Origin: Streptomyces sp. NBC_01217
GTDB lineage: Bacteria; Actinomycetota; Actinomycetes; Streptomycetales; Streptomycetaceae
Direction: 5' to 3'
Length of the DNA stretch: 64,000 nucleotides
Assembly (NCBI RefSeq): GCF_035994185.1
Contig: NZ_CP108538.1
Location: forward strand, 2,170,001-2,234,000
Position 1 is the first letter of the stretch, and the number at the start of each line of letters is the position of its first letter. Below are positions 54,869 through 64,000 of this stretch, in pieces. The notes under the pieces were generated by a model, which was not told where the DNA came from, did no database searches, and saw only the letters and a list, made by a program, of their open reading frames with translations. The position numbers and the translations under genes are program-made.

Positions 54869-55297
54869 TCAGGCGTCGGGGCCCGCGACGAGCCGTCCGT
54901 CCTCGACCCTGACCGGGACCGCGGGCAGTGGCGCGGTCGCCGGGCCGTGCATCGCCTCGCCGGTCGTCGTGTCGAAGTGGCTGCCGTGGCAGGGGCACCT
55001 GCCCACGTTGTCCTCGACCTTGTCCAGCAGGCAGCCCGCGTGGGTGCACTGGGCGCTGAACGCCTTGTACTGGCCCTTGGCCGGGCATGTGACGATGACC
55101 CGCTGGTCGCGGTAGAGCTTGGATCCGCCGACCGGAACCTCGTCCGCAGCACCGAGCGCGACGGGGGCGGTCGGGGTCGGGGTCTCGGCGTGGCCGAGCT
55201 TCGATTCGGTCGAGCAGGCGGCCACTCCCAGCCCGGCGACGCCGACGAGAGCGGCGCCCTTCAGCACGGTACGGCGGGCGGCGGGCTGGCCGGACAT
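54869..55297 (-). CDS. Rieske [2Fe-2S] lipoprotein
   Basis: This 142-aa protein starts with a Tat signal (RRTVLKGAALVG) and a lipobox (VAAC, Cys28), so it is probably an exported lipoprotein. The Rieske cluster ligands are CTHAGC and CPCHGSHFD, giving two Cys and two His. It is a small stand-alone Rieske protein of the kind found in actinobacteria, not the cytochrome bc1 subunit, which is larger and has membrane helices. Electron partners are unknown. It stands alone between pseudogenes and uvrA. Confidence 0.9.
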   Translation of the reverse strand: MSGQPAARRTVLKGAALVGVAGLGVAACSTESKLGHAETPTPTAPVALGAADEVPVGGSKLYRDQRVIVTCPAKGQYKAFSAQCTHAGCLLDKVEDNVGRCPCHGSHFDTTTGEAMHGPATAPLPAVPVRVEDGRLVAGPDA

Positions 55298-55599
55298 GCG
55301 GTCTCCACTGGTTCAGAGGGGGGCAGAGTGCAGAGGGTCACCGGGGCGGCTGAGGCTCCGGAGGTACCGGTGGTACCCGCGGCTGTCAGAGCCATCGGTG
55401 ACAGAACCGACGATACCGGCGGAGACCGGCGACTCGATGGCCGGGCCACCCAACACCGATCGTCCCTGGTCAGGGGGCGGGGACGGCAGGACAGCCGCCC
55501 CCGAGGGCTCATGGACAGGGACACACGGGCCCCACCCGGCGGGGGCGACGCGCGAACTCACCCAGCACCGGTGGCGGCGCAGCTCGCGCCGTACCGGCG
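55298..55599. other. Gene-free stretch between uvrA and the Rieske gene
   Basis: No frame here looks like a gene. It includes GGTACC repeated three bases apart (55363-55377) and an inverted repeat CTGTCA/TGACAG (55383-55404), about 65-105 bp upstream of the Rieske gene start. These may be regulatory sites, but I cannot name a binder. Confidence 0.4.
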
Positions 55600-55635
55600 G
55601 AAGCGGTGGCCGCCGAATTTCGGGGCCACCGCTTC
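55600..55635 (-). terminator. Terminator of uvrA
   Basis: A 12-bp stem (GAAGCGGTGGCC with its complement) whose loop can pair further (CCGAA/TTCGG), starting 11 bp after the uvrA stop. Confidence 0.88.
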
Positions 55636-55646
55636 GGCGCGGGCCG

Positions 55647-58676
<3,030 letters not shown>

Positions 58677-58816
58677 GCCGGTCCGCACCTTTCTAGAGAG
58701 AAGTGGGGGAACTGAGCCCCTGTCCCAGGGTATGGGGGGCGCCACAGCGATGTACGAAGCTTGTCGACTCCGAGCGTATAGCACGCGCATTCGATTTACG
58801 GACGGTCGCAGACTCC

Positions 58817-58845
58817 TTCACCCGAATGAGTGGCGAGGCTAGGCT
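58817..58845 (+). promoter_or_regulatory. Leaderless promoter for the 58853 gene
   Basis: A -35 TTCACC (58817-58822) and -10 TAGGCT (58840-58845) are 17 nt apart. The ATG begins 7 nt after the -10, so the transcript probably starts at or next to the start codon. Confidence 0.55.
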
Positions 58846-58852
58846 CAGCCTC

Positions 58853-59542
58853 ATGATTGATCATGCGCACGACCTGGGCGCCGTACGGGAAGCGACCGAC
58901 CGGCTGCTCAGCGCCACCGGGAAATTGGACGACGCCGCGCTCGCCGAGCCGTCGCGACTGCCGGGCTGGAGCCGCGGCCATGTCGTTGCGCACCTTTCTC
59001 GTAACGCCGACGCGCTCGTAAATGTTCTCCAGGGCCGCCCGATGTACGCAGACAGCGAAACCCGCGACCTCGACATCGAGCGCGACGCCACCCGGCCACT
59101 GGCCGAACAGCTGGCCGACCTGGCCGCAAGCGCGGCCCGCTTCACGGACGCCGCCTCGGCCCCGGCCGACTGGTCGCGCACGGTCGCCATGCGCAACGGC
59201 GTGACGGACTCGGCCTCCCGGATCCCCTTCCGCCGCCGCATCGAGGTCGAGCTGCACCATGTCGACCTGGGGGTCGGCTACGAGCTGGAGGATCTCCCGG
59301 ACGAGTTCGTCACCCGGGAGATCGACTTCCTCACGGAGCGGTTCGGCCGGCACCCGGCGGTCGTGTCCACGGGCGTGGCCGACGACAAGGGCCGGGTCTG
59401 GACCACGGGCGGCGGCGCGGAAGGCGGTCCTGTCGCGGTCCGCGGCACGGCGCCTGAGCTGCTCGGCTGGCTCTCCGGGCGCCGCGACGGCTCGGCCCTG
59501 ACCGTCGAGGGCGGCCCGCTTCCCGCACTGCCCCCGCTGTAG
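58853..59542 (+). CDS. Maleylpyruvate isomerase/DinB-like family protein
   Basis: This 229-aa protein has the four-helix DinB-like N-terminal domain typical of mycothiol-dependent enzymes, with SRLPGWSRGHVVAHLSRNAD and EVELHHVDLGVGY supplying the His metal-ligand positions, and a C-terminal domain (GTAPELLGWLSGR). Actinobacterial members use mycothiol as cofactor, but the substrate is unknown. The ATG at 58853 is chosen because of the leaderless promoter; an upstream in-frame ATG at 58826 lies inside the promoter. Confidence 0.85.
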   Translation: MIDHAHDLGAVREATDRLLSATGKLDDAALAEPSRLPGWSRGHVVAHLSRNADALVNVLQGRPMYADSETRDLDIERDATRPLAEQLADLAASAARFTDAASAPADWSRTVAMRNGVTDSASRIPFRRRIEVELHHVDLGVGYELEDLPDEFVTREIDFLTERFGRHPAVVSTGVADDKGRVWTTGGGAEGGPVAVRGTAPELLGWLSGRRDGSALTVEGGPLPALPPL

Positions 59543-59683
59543 CGAAGGTGTTCACCGAACGCCCATACGCTGCGGTCCGGCCCCCCTGGAGACTCCTCGT
59601 GGGACCGGGACGTCGTCGCCCGGGATGCAGGCCGGCTCCGTTCTGCCCCATGGGTGCGGCCTGGAGCGTCCTTGAGAACGGAT

Positions 59684-59689
59684 TAGGCT
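59684..59689 (+). promoter_or_regulatory. -10 box of a second leaderless promoter
   Basis: TAGGCT ends 7 nt before the ATG at 59697, the same geometry as at 58840, and no ribosome site is present. The -35 region is poor. Confidence 0.45.
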
Positions 59690-59696
59690 GAGACGC

Positions 59697-60353
59697 ATGA
59701 CGTACAGCGGAGCGGTCAAGGTCGGCGGGCGTGCGGACGTACATGAGTTGACGGATCTGATGATCTCCAAGGTCGCCGTCGGCCCGATGAACAACAACGC
59801 CTATCTGCTGCGTTGCCGGGCCACCGGCGAGCAGCTCCTGATCGACGCGGCCAACGAGGCCGGGACCCTGCTGCAGCTGATCGGGGACGACGGCATCGCG
59901 TCCGTCGTCACCACCCATCGGCACGGCGACCACTGGCAGGCGCTCGGCGAGGTGGTGGCGGCCACCGGCGCGCGTACATACGCCGGGCGGTACGACGCCG
60001 AGGGCATCCCCGTCCCGACCGATGTCCTGGTCGAGGACAACGACACGATCCGGGTGGGCCAGGTCGTCCTGACCGCCCGTCATCTCGTCGGCCACACCCC
60101 CGGCTCGATCGCGCTGATCTACGACGATCCGCACGGCGCCCCGCATCTGTTCACCGGGGACTGCCTCTTCCCGGGCGGCGTCGGCAATACGCACAAGGAC
60201 GCCGAGGCCTTCGCGAGCCTGCTCCACGATGTGGAGACCAAGCTCTTCGACCAGTTGCCCGACGAGACCTGGGTCTATCCGGGCCACGGTCACGACACCC
60301 TGCTCGGCGACGAGCGTCCGCAACTGCCGCAGTGGCGTGCCCGCGGCTGGTGA
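59697..60353 (+). CDS. Metallo-beta-lactamase-fold hydrolase (glyoxalase II-like)
   Basis: This 218-aa enzyme has the metal motif THRHGDHW, a second ligand in HLVGHTPGS and the bridging Asp in FTGDCLFPGG. The C-terminal PGHGHDTLLGDERP completes the site. Such proteins hydrolyse thioesters, for example glutathione- or mycothiol-linked acids. With the mycothiol-type gene just upstream, a mycothiol thioester is a plausible but unproven substrate. Confidence 0.85.
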   Translation: MTYSGAVKVGGRADVHELTDLMISKVAVGPMNNNAYLLRCRATGEQLLIDAANEAGTLLQLIGDDGIASVVTTHRHGDHWQALGEVVAATGARTYAGRYDAEGIPVPTDVLVEDNDTIRVGQVVLTARHLVGHTPGSIALIYDDPHGAPHLFTGDCLFPGGVGNTHKDAEAFASLLHDVETKLFDQLPDETWVYPGHGHDTLLGDERPQLPQWRARGW

Positions 60354-60380
60354 CGGCGGCCCCGGACGCACTCTCCACCC

Positions 60381-60442
60381 GTACGAACACCGGCCGGGGC
60401 GGGCAACGGACAGTTGCGCGCCCCGGCCGGTGCTGTTCGTAC
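60381..60442. terminator. Long bidirectional terminator between MBL and terC genes
   Basis: A 62-nt hairpin: outer 9 bp (GTACGAACA/TGTTCGTAC), a 3-nt bulge, then about 17 paired bases with one mismatch around a 5-nt loop. It lies 27 bp after the MBL gene and 16 bp beyond the convergent terC stop. Confidence 0.9.
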
Positions 60443-60458
60443 AGGCCGTCCGCCATGG

Positions 60459-61469
60459 TCAGGCGTCGATGCTGGAACCCTTCTCGGCGGGCCTGTCCGC
60501 CTCCGCCGCCGCGACGGCCTCGGCCTGCACCTGCTTCTTGTTGGCGATGAGGCTGGTGATCGTGGTGATCACCAGCACGCCGCAGATGACGCCGAGCGAG
60601 ACCGGGATGGAGATCTCGGGGACGTGCACCCCGGACTCGTGCAGTGCGTGCAGCACCAGCTTCACGCCGATGAAGCCGAGGATGACCGAGAGGCCGTAGC
60701 TGAGGTGGACCAGCTTCTTCAGCAGGCCACCGATCAGGAAGTACAGCTGCCGCAGCCCCATCAGGGCGAAGGCGTTGGCGGTGAAGACGATGTACGGATC
60801 CTGGGTCAGGCCGAAGATCGCGGGGATCGAGTCCAGGGCGAACAGCACATCGGTGGTGCCGATGGCGAGCATGACGACCATCAGCGGCGTCAGGACGCGC
60901 TTGCCGTTGTTGCGGATGAAGAGCTTGGTGCCGTGGTACCGGTCGGCGACCCCGAAGCGGCGTTCGATGGTCTTGAGGAGCCGGTTCTCCTCGAACTCCT
61001 CCTCTTCCTCGTCGCCCCGCGCCTCCTGGATGAGCTTCCAGGCGGTGTAGATCAGGAACGCGCCGAAGATGTAGAAGACCCACGCGAAGTTGGCGATGAC
61101 CGCGGCACCCGCGGCGATGAAGACCGCTCGCAGCACCAGCGCGATCAGGACACCGACGAGCAGCACCCTTTGCTGGAGGTGGGAGGGGACCGAGAACTTC
61201 GCCATGATCAGAACGAACACGAAGAGGTTGTCCACGCTGAGCGACTTCTCGGTGATGAAGCCCGCGAAGAACTCGCCCGAGGCCTGACTCTCTCCGAAGA
61301 CCAGCAGGCCGAGCCCGAAGAGCGCGGCCAGCGCGATCCAGATGACCGTCCAGATTCCGGCTTCTTTGGTCGTCACGTCATGGGGCTTGCGCCCGATGAA
61401 GAAGTCGATGGCAATAAGGGCCGACAGACCAAGAATGGTCAGCACCCAAAGGGCCCATGAAACGTCCAC
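60459..61469 (-). CDS. terC: TerC-family membrane protein, probable manganese exporter
   Basis: This 336-aa protein has about nine hydrophobic helices with the acidic family motifs SVDNLFVFVLIM and FALDSIPAIFG, and an acidic loop (GDEEEEEFEENR). TerC/Alx proteins export Mn2+ and help load metal onto secreted proteins. GTG at 61469 has GGAGG 4 nt upstream. The leader contains a manganese riboswitch, which strongly supports Mn as the relevant ion. TerD-family genes lie upstream on the same strand. Confidence 0.92.
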   Translation of the reverse strand: MDVSWALWVLTILGLSALIAIDFFIGRKPHDVTTKEAGIWTVIWIALAALFGLGLLVFGESQASGEFFAGFITEKSLSVDNLFVFVLIMAKFSVPSHLQQRVLLVGVLIALVLRAVFIAAGAAVIANFAWVFYIFGAFLIYTAWKLIQEARGDEEEEEFEENRLLKTIERRFGVADRYHGTKLFIRNNGKRVLTPLMVVMLAIGTTDVLFALDSIPAIFGLTQDPYIVFTANAFALMGLRQLYFLIGGLLKKLVHLSYGLSVILGFIGVKLVLHALHESGVHVPEISIPVSLGVICGVLVITTITSLIANKKQVQAEAVAAAEADRPAEKGSSIDA

Positions 61470-61516
61470 TGCGCCTCCGGCAGTTCGCTACGGCTACTGA
61501 TCAGCGTCGTCGCTGC

Positions 61517-61626
61517 CGGAGGTCTCCTCCACCCGGGTGCACGGGCTGCGCACCACGGGCCGGCGCCCCGGGACCGGTCACAGTCCGTACTGACGGGCAC
61601 GCCGCGTTCGGGAGTACTCCCCTCCG
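61517..61626 (-). promoter_or_regulatory. yybP-ykoY manganese riboswitch upstream of terC
   Basis: On the minus strand the leader has the aptamer hallmarks: P1 strand CGGAGG, then GGAGTA, an internal CGTCAGTACGG, and GGTGGAGGAGACC before the closing P1 strand CCTCCG. The 3' strand extended (61522-61513, CCTCCGGCAG) is also exactly complementary to CTGCCGGAGG at 61483-61474, which contains the terC ribosome site. P1 formation with bound metal would free the site; without metal a 10-bp helix would hide it. This is a translational ON switch readable from the sequence. Confidence 0.85.
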
Positions 61627-61634
61627 CCCAAAGA

Positions 61635-61664
61635 ACAGTACAGGGAACACCAAGGAAAGGTAAA
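61635..61664 (-). promoter_or_regulatory. Promoter of the terC leader
   Basis: On the minus strand TTTACC (61664-61659) and TACTGT (61640-61635) are 18 nt apart. The predicted start at about 61628 is 1-2 nt before the riboswitch P1 helix. Confidence 0.6.
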
Positions 61665-61735
61665 GGGGAGGGTAAAGATCTTCCAAGAGAGCAGGTCAGG
61701 GGCGGTGAGACGGAATTGCCGCCTCCCTTCGGGGC

Positions 61736-63688
61736 TCAGGAGCGCCCGGGGCGGCGGGCCGCGGCCACGGCGGCGAGCACCTGCTCAAGGACCCGGCTGC
61801 CGGGCGGCATCCTCAGCGGCTCGTACGTCCAGGCATGGCCGACCCAGGGATCGGCCAGGTGATCGTCGGCGACCGGGGTGATTCGCAGCAGCGAGCGCCA
61901 CAGCGGGTCGAGCACCGGCCCGTACTGGGCGGCGTCCTCGCGGTCCGCGACCATCAGCAGATGGACGCCGACCGAGGGCCCCTCGTCGGCGAGGTAGCGC
62001 AGCTGGGTGACGGCCCGGTCGTCGAAGCCGTGCGGGAAGTCATTGACGATCAGCAACTGTTCGCCCGTGTCCAGGTCCGGCGGAAGCGAGTCGGCGGCGC
62101 CGGCCCGGATCGCCATCTGCACCAGGTCGACACGCCGGGTGAGCCGGGCGAGGACCGAGGCCACTCCCCCGGGTCCCGCGGCGGGCGGCCCGGCGAGGGC
62201 CCCGGACCCGACCAGAGGGGCCAGGGCTCCGGCCGCCGAACCCGCGGGGTCGATGACATGGACGGAGAACTCGTCGGCCGGGTACACGGCCAGCAGCCGG
62301 GCCGCGAGCGCGACGGCGTTCTCCATGGCCAGGCGGCGCAGCCGGTCGGTATCCGTCAGGGCCGCGGCCTCGGACGCCGTACGGCCGCTGTCGATCCAGA
62401 TCCCGCGCTCCAGCGGGAGCCGCACCAGCAGCGGGATGCGCAGGCCGGGGCTCTCGGGCAGATGGAGGTCGCCGATGCGCAGCGCCATGGGGATCTCCAT
62501 CGGGACGCGGTAGGCGTGCCAGACGGGGTTGTCCCATCCCGCGTACGCGGCGGGGAGCGCGGGTTCCACGACGGCGGACTCGGCGGCGAGCTGGGCGAGG
62601 TCGCGGTCGAGGACCTCACGGGCCCGGGCGGTCAGTTCGTCGCGCTTGACGCGGGCCTGTTCGCGGGCCCGGTCGCCCGCGCCGCCGATCCGGCTGCGCG
62701 GGTCGGACAGGGTCCGGTCGAGCTCCTGGTCCATGCGGGACTCGGCGAAGTCGACGGCGCTGCGGTACGCGGCGGTGGTGCGGGCCAGGTCCTCGAACAT
62801 GCCCCAGATCTGGTTGTAGAGGCGCTCCTCCATGGACCAGCCGGTCGCGTCCCCGGCGACGGGCTGGGCGGGGCGGCCGGGCTCGGCGGGCGGGGCGGTG
62901 GGAGGGGGCGGCGGGGGCGCGGACGCCTGGCGGCGCGGGTGCGCGTAGTTGATGGGGCCGCCCGCCGTGGCCGTGGGCGGCGGGGTGGTGGGCTCGGTGA
63001 GCGGCTCGGGCTGCTGGGCGGCCGTCGGCGGTGCGGCGGGAGGCCGACGGCCGTCGGAGGACGGTACGGAGCCCGTGCCGTGACCGACCCGGTCCCCGTC
63101 CGGGGTGCGCGGCGGGGGCGGTGCGACCGAGCGGGCCATCGCCCGGGCGACGGCGTCCTGGATGGAACGCGCCAGCTCGGCCGCCTGCGTCAGGCCCTGG
63201 TCGGCGAGCATGGCGGCGAGGCCCCCCGCGTACCCCTGGCCGACGGCGCGGACCTTCCAGGCGCCCTGGCGGCGGTAGAGCTCCAGGGCGGTGACCGCGG
63301 ACTCGGCGTCCAGTCCGGTGAGGGTGCAGGTGGCGATCTCGGTGCCTTCGAGCCCGGTCACGGCGACGAACGGTGCGGCGACCGCACCGAACCTGACCGG
63401 GCCGCCGACGCCCGTGGGCAGAGCCAGCAGCACGGTGACCCGGTGCACCGAAGCGGGCAGGGCATCGAGGTCCACGGCGAGCCGGTGGTCGGCGGCGGCC
63501 TGCCTGGACACTTCGAGCCCGGGCAGCTGGGGCGAGCCCGGGTGGGCGATCCACTCGGTGCCGTGCACGGTGCCGTTCTCGTCGCCGAGCGTGGCACCGG
63601 CCACGACGGGCGTGCCGGCCGATACCCGGATCTCCAGACGGGTCTGGGGCAAGGTGTGGTTCTGCCCCCGGACCAGCTCGGCCGTCAT
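61736..63688 (-). CDS. TerD-domain protein with coiled linker and FtsK-like C-terminal domain
   Basis: This 650-aa protein begins with a TerD domain (about 1-190: AAGTP-type opening, TALELYRRQGAWKVRAVGQG, GYAGGLAAMLADQG). A long Pro/Ala-rich linker (about 200-290) and a charged helical region (about 300-400) follow. The C-terminal part resembles a degenerate FtsK/SpoIIIE-type ATPase (LLIVNDFPHGFDD as Walker B-like strand, SVGVHLLMVADRED), but I see no Walker A. It probably acts in a Ter stress complex at the membrane or with calcium signals. ATG at 63688 follows GAGGGGACAGGG. Confidence 0.8.
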   Translation of the reverse strand: MTAELVRGQNHTLPQTRLEIRVSAGTPVVAGATLGDENGTVHGTEWIAHPGSPQLPGLEVSRQAAADHRLAVDLDALPASVHRVTVLLALPTGVGGPVRFGAVAAPFVAVTGLEGTEIATCTLTGLDAESAVTALELYRRQGAWKVRAVGQGYAGGLAAMLADQGLTQAAELARSIQDAVARAMARSVAPPPPRTPDGDRVGHGTGSVPSSDGRRPPAAPPTAAQQPEPLTEPTTPPPTATAGGPINYAHPRRQASAPPPPPPTAPPAEPGRPAQPVAGDATGWSMEERLYNQIWGMFEDLARTTAAYRSAVDFAESRMDQELDRTLSDPRSRIGGAGDRAREQARVKRDELTARAREVLDRDLAQLAAESAVVEPALPAAYAGWDNPVWHAYRVPMEIPMALRIGDLHLPESPGLRIPLLVRLPLERGIWIDSGRTASEAAALTDTDRLRRLAMENAVALAARLLAVYPADEFSVHVIDPAGSAAGALAPLVGSGALAGPPAAGPGGVASVLARLTRRVDLVQMAIRAGAADSLPPDLDTGEQLLIVNDFPHGFDDRAVTQLRYLADEGPSVGVHLLMVADREDAAQYGPVLDPLWRSLLRITPVADDHLADPWVGHAWTYEPLRMPPGSRVLEQVLAAVAAARRPGRS

Positions 63689-63738
63689 TGCCCTGTCCCC
63701 TCGATGAGTTGCTGCTGCGTGGTGCGGCGCCATGCGGT

Positions 63739-63772
63739 GCAGCTCCCGGCGGCCGATGCCTCCGGGAGCTGC
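63739..63772 (-). terminator. Terminator of terD
   Basis: GCAGCTCCCGG and its complement form an 11-bp stem with a 12-nt loop, 34 bp beyond the terD stop and 50 bp before the TerD-fusion gene. Confidence 0.8.
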
Positions 63773-63806
63773 GCGTACCGATGCCGAACGGCCGGTCCGG
63801 CCGTGC

Positions 63807-64000
63807 CTACAGGTGCGGCAGGATCGCCGGCATCAGGTCCTGGAAGGTGCGGCCGTTGGCCGGGTTGCCGAGGGCGGTCATCTGCCACCCGCTCCCCGCG
63901 CGGTGCACCTTCGCCATGATCTGGGCGGTGTACTGCCCGCCGCCGTCCAGCGTGTAGCGGGCGAGTTCCTGGCCGTTGGTCTCGTCGACGATGCGGCAGA
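63807..64000 (-). CDS. terD: TerD-family stress protein, 5' part outside the window
   Basis: Only the last 64 codons are present. They read CRIVDETNGQELARYTLDGG, TAQIMAKVHRAGSGWQM and finish NGRTFQDLMPAILPHL, the usual C-terminus of Streptomyces TerD proteins. The family binds calcium and is linked to tellurite and general stress resistance. It ends 118 bp upstream of the TerD-fusion gene and has its own terminator. Confidence 0.88.
   Translation of the reverse strand, partial: CRIVDETNGQELARYTLDGGGQYTAQIMAKVHRAGSGWQMTALGNPANGRTFQDLMPAILPHL

Noticed and set aside
58677..58852. LexA/SOS box upstream of uvrA
   Set aside because: I looked for a GAAC-N4-GTTC type site and found only a weak AAGCTT-centred dyad with mismatches; not enough to claim SOS control.

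Overview
The window reads as chromosome of a high-GC filamentous actinomycete, almost certainly a Streptomyces. The grounds are very high G+C at third codon positions, frequent GTG/TTG starts, many 4-bp ATGA/GTGA gene overlaps, and marker genes such as whiA, rbpA, opcA, paired ctaA/ctaB, and ABC sugar importers with no ATPase gene of their own. No tRNA, rRNA, IS element, integrase or CRISPR array was seen.

Layout. (1) 1-911: 3' part of ctaA (heme A synthase). (2) 974-31178: a block devoted to alpha-galactosides. On the minus strand, an apparent operon (16341 down to 5011) runs binding lipoprotein, two permeases, GH36 alpha-galactosidase, galactose dehydrogenase-like SDR, GntR regulator, galactonate dehydratase, mutarotase-like protein, KDPGal aldolase, SMP-30 lactonase and PfkB-family sugar-acid kinase. 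This amounts to a complete oxidative (De Ley-Doudoroff) route from imported alpha-galactoside to pyruvate plus glyceraldehyde-3-phosphate. Flanking it are a separately controlled GH2 enzyme, a secreted GH27, and a second GH36. On the plus strand, a leaderless ROK regulator heads a second importer (21069-25480), followed by secreted GH27-CBM, GH95 and GDSL esterase genes. Two near-identical AT-rich promoter elements mark the first importer operon and the secreted GH27. (3) 31271-47930: core metabolism, with ctaB, tkt-tal-zwf-opcA-pgl (pentose phosphate pathway), pgi, rbpA, secG, tpiA, pgk and gap. Between divergent ctaB and tkt lies an unexplained array of six short motifs spaced 41, 41, 41, 32 and 33 bp. 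(4) 48122-58676: uvrC-rapZ-yvcK-whiA in one overlapping operon, a cluster of three decayed genes (53410-54849), a Rieske lipoprotein and uvrA. (5) 58853-64000: a maleylpyruvate-isomerase-like protein, a metallo-beta-lactamase-fold hydrolase, terC behind a yybP-ykoY (manganese) riboswitch whose alternative pairing over the Shine-Dalgarno can be read directly, a TerD fusion protein and a partial terD.

How the parts fit. Secreted GH27, GH95 and GDSL enzymes would trim a galactose-containing, possibly fucosylated or acylated, polymer. Two importers would bring in oligosaccharides, cytoplasmic GH36 enzymes would release galactose, and the catabolic genes would oxidise it without the Leloir pathway. 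The glyceraldehyde-3-phosphate and pyruvate feed the glycolytic genes found on the same chromosome segment. Function assignments rest on recognised family motifs; substrate assignments for the glycosidases and regulators are inferences.
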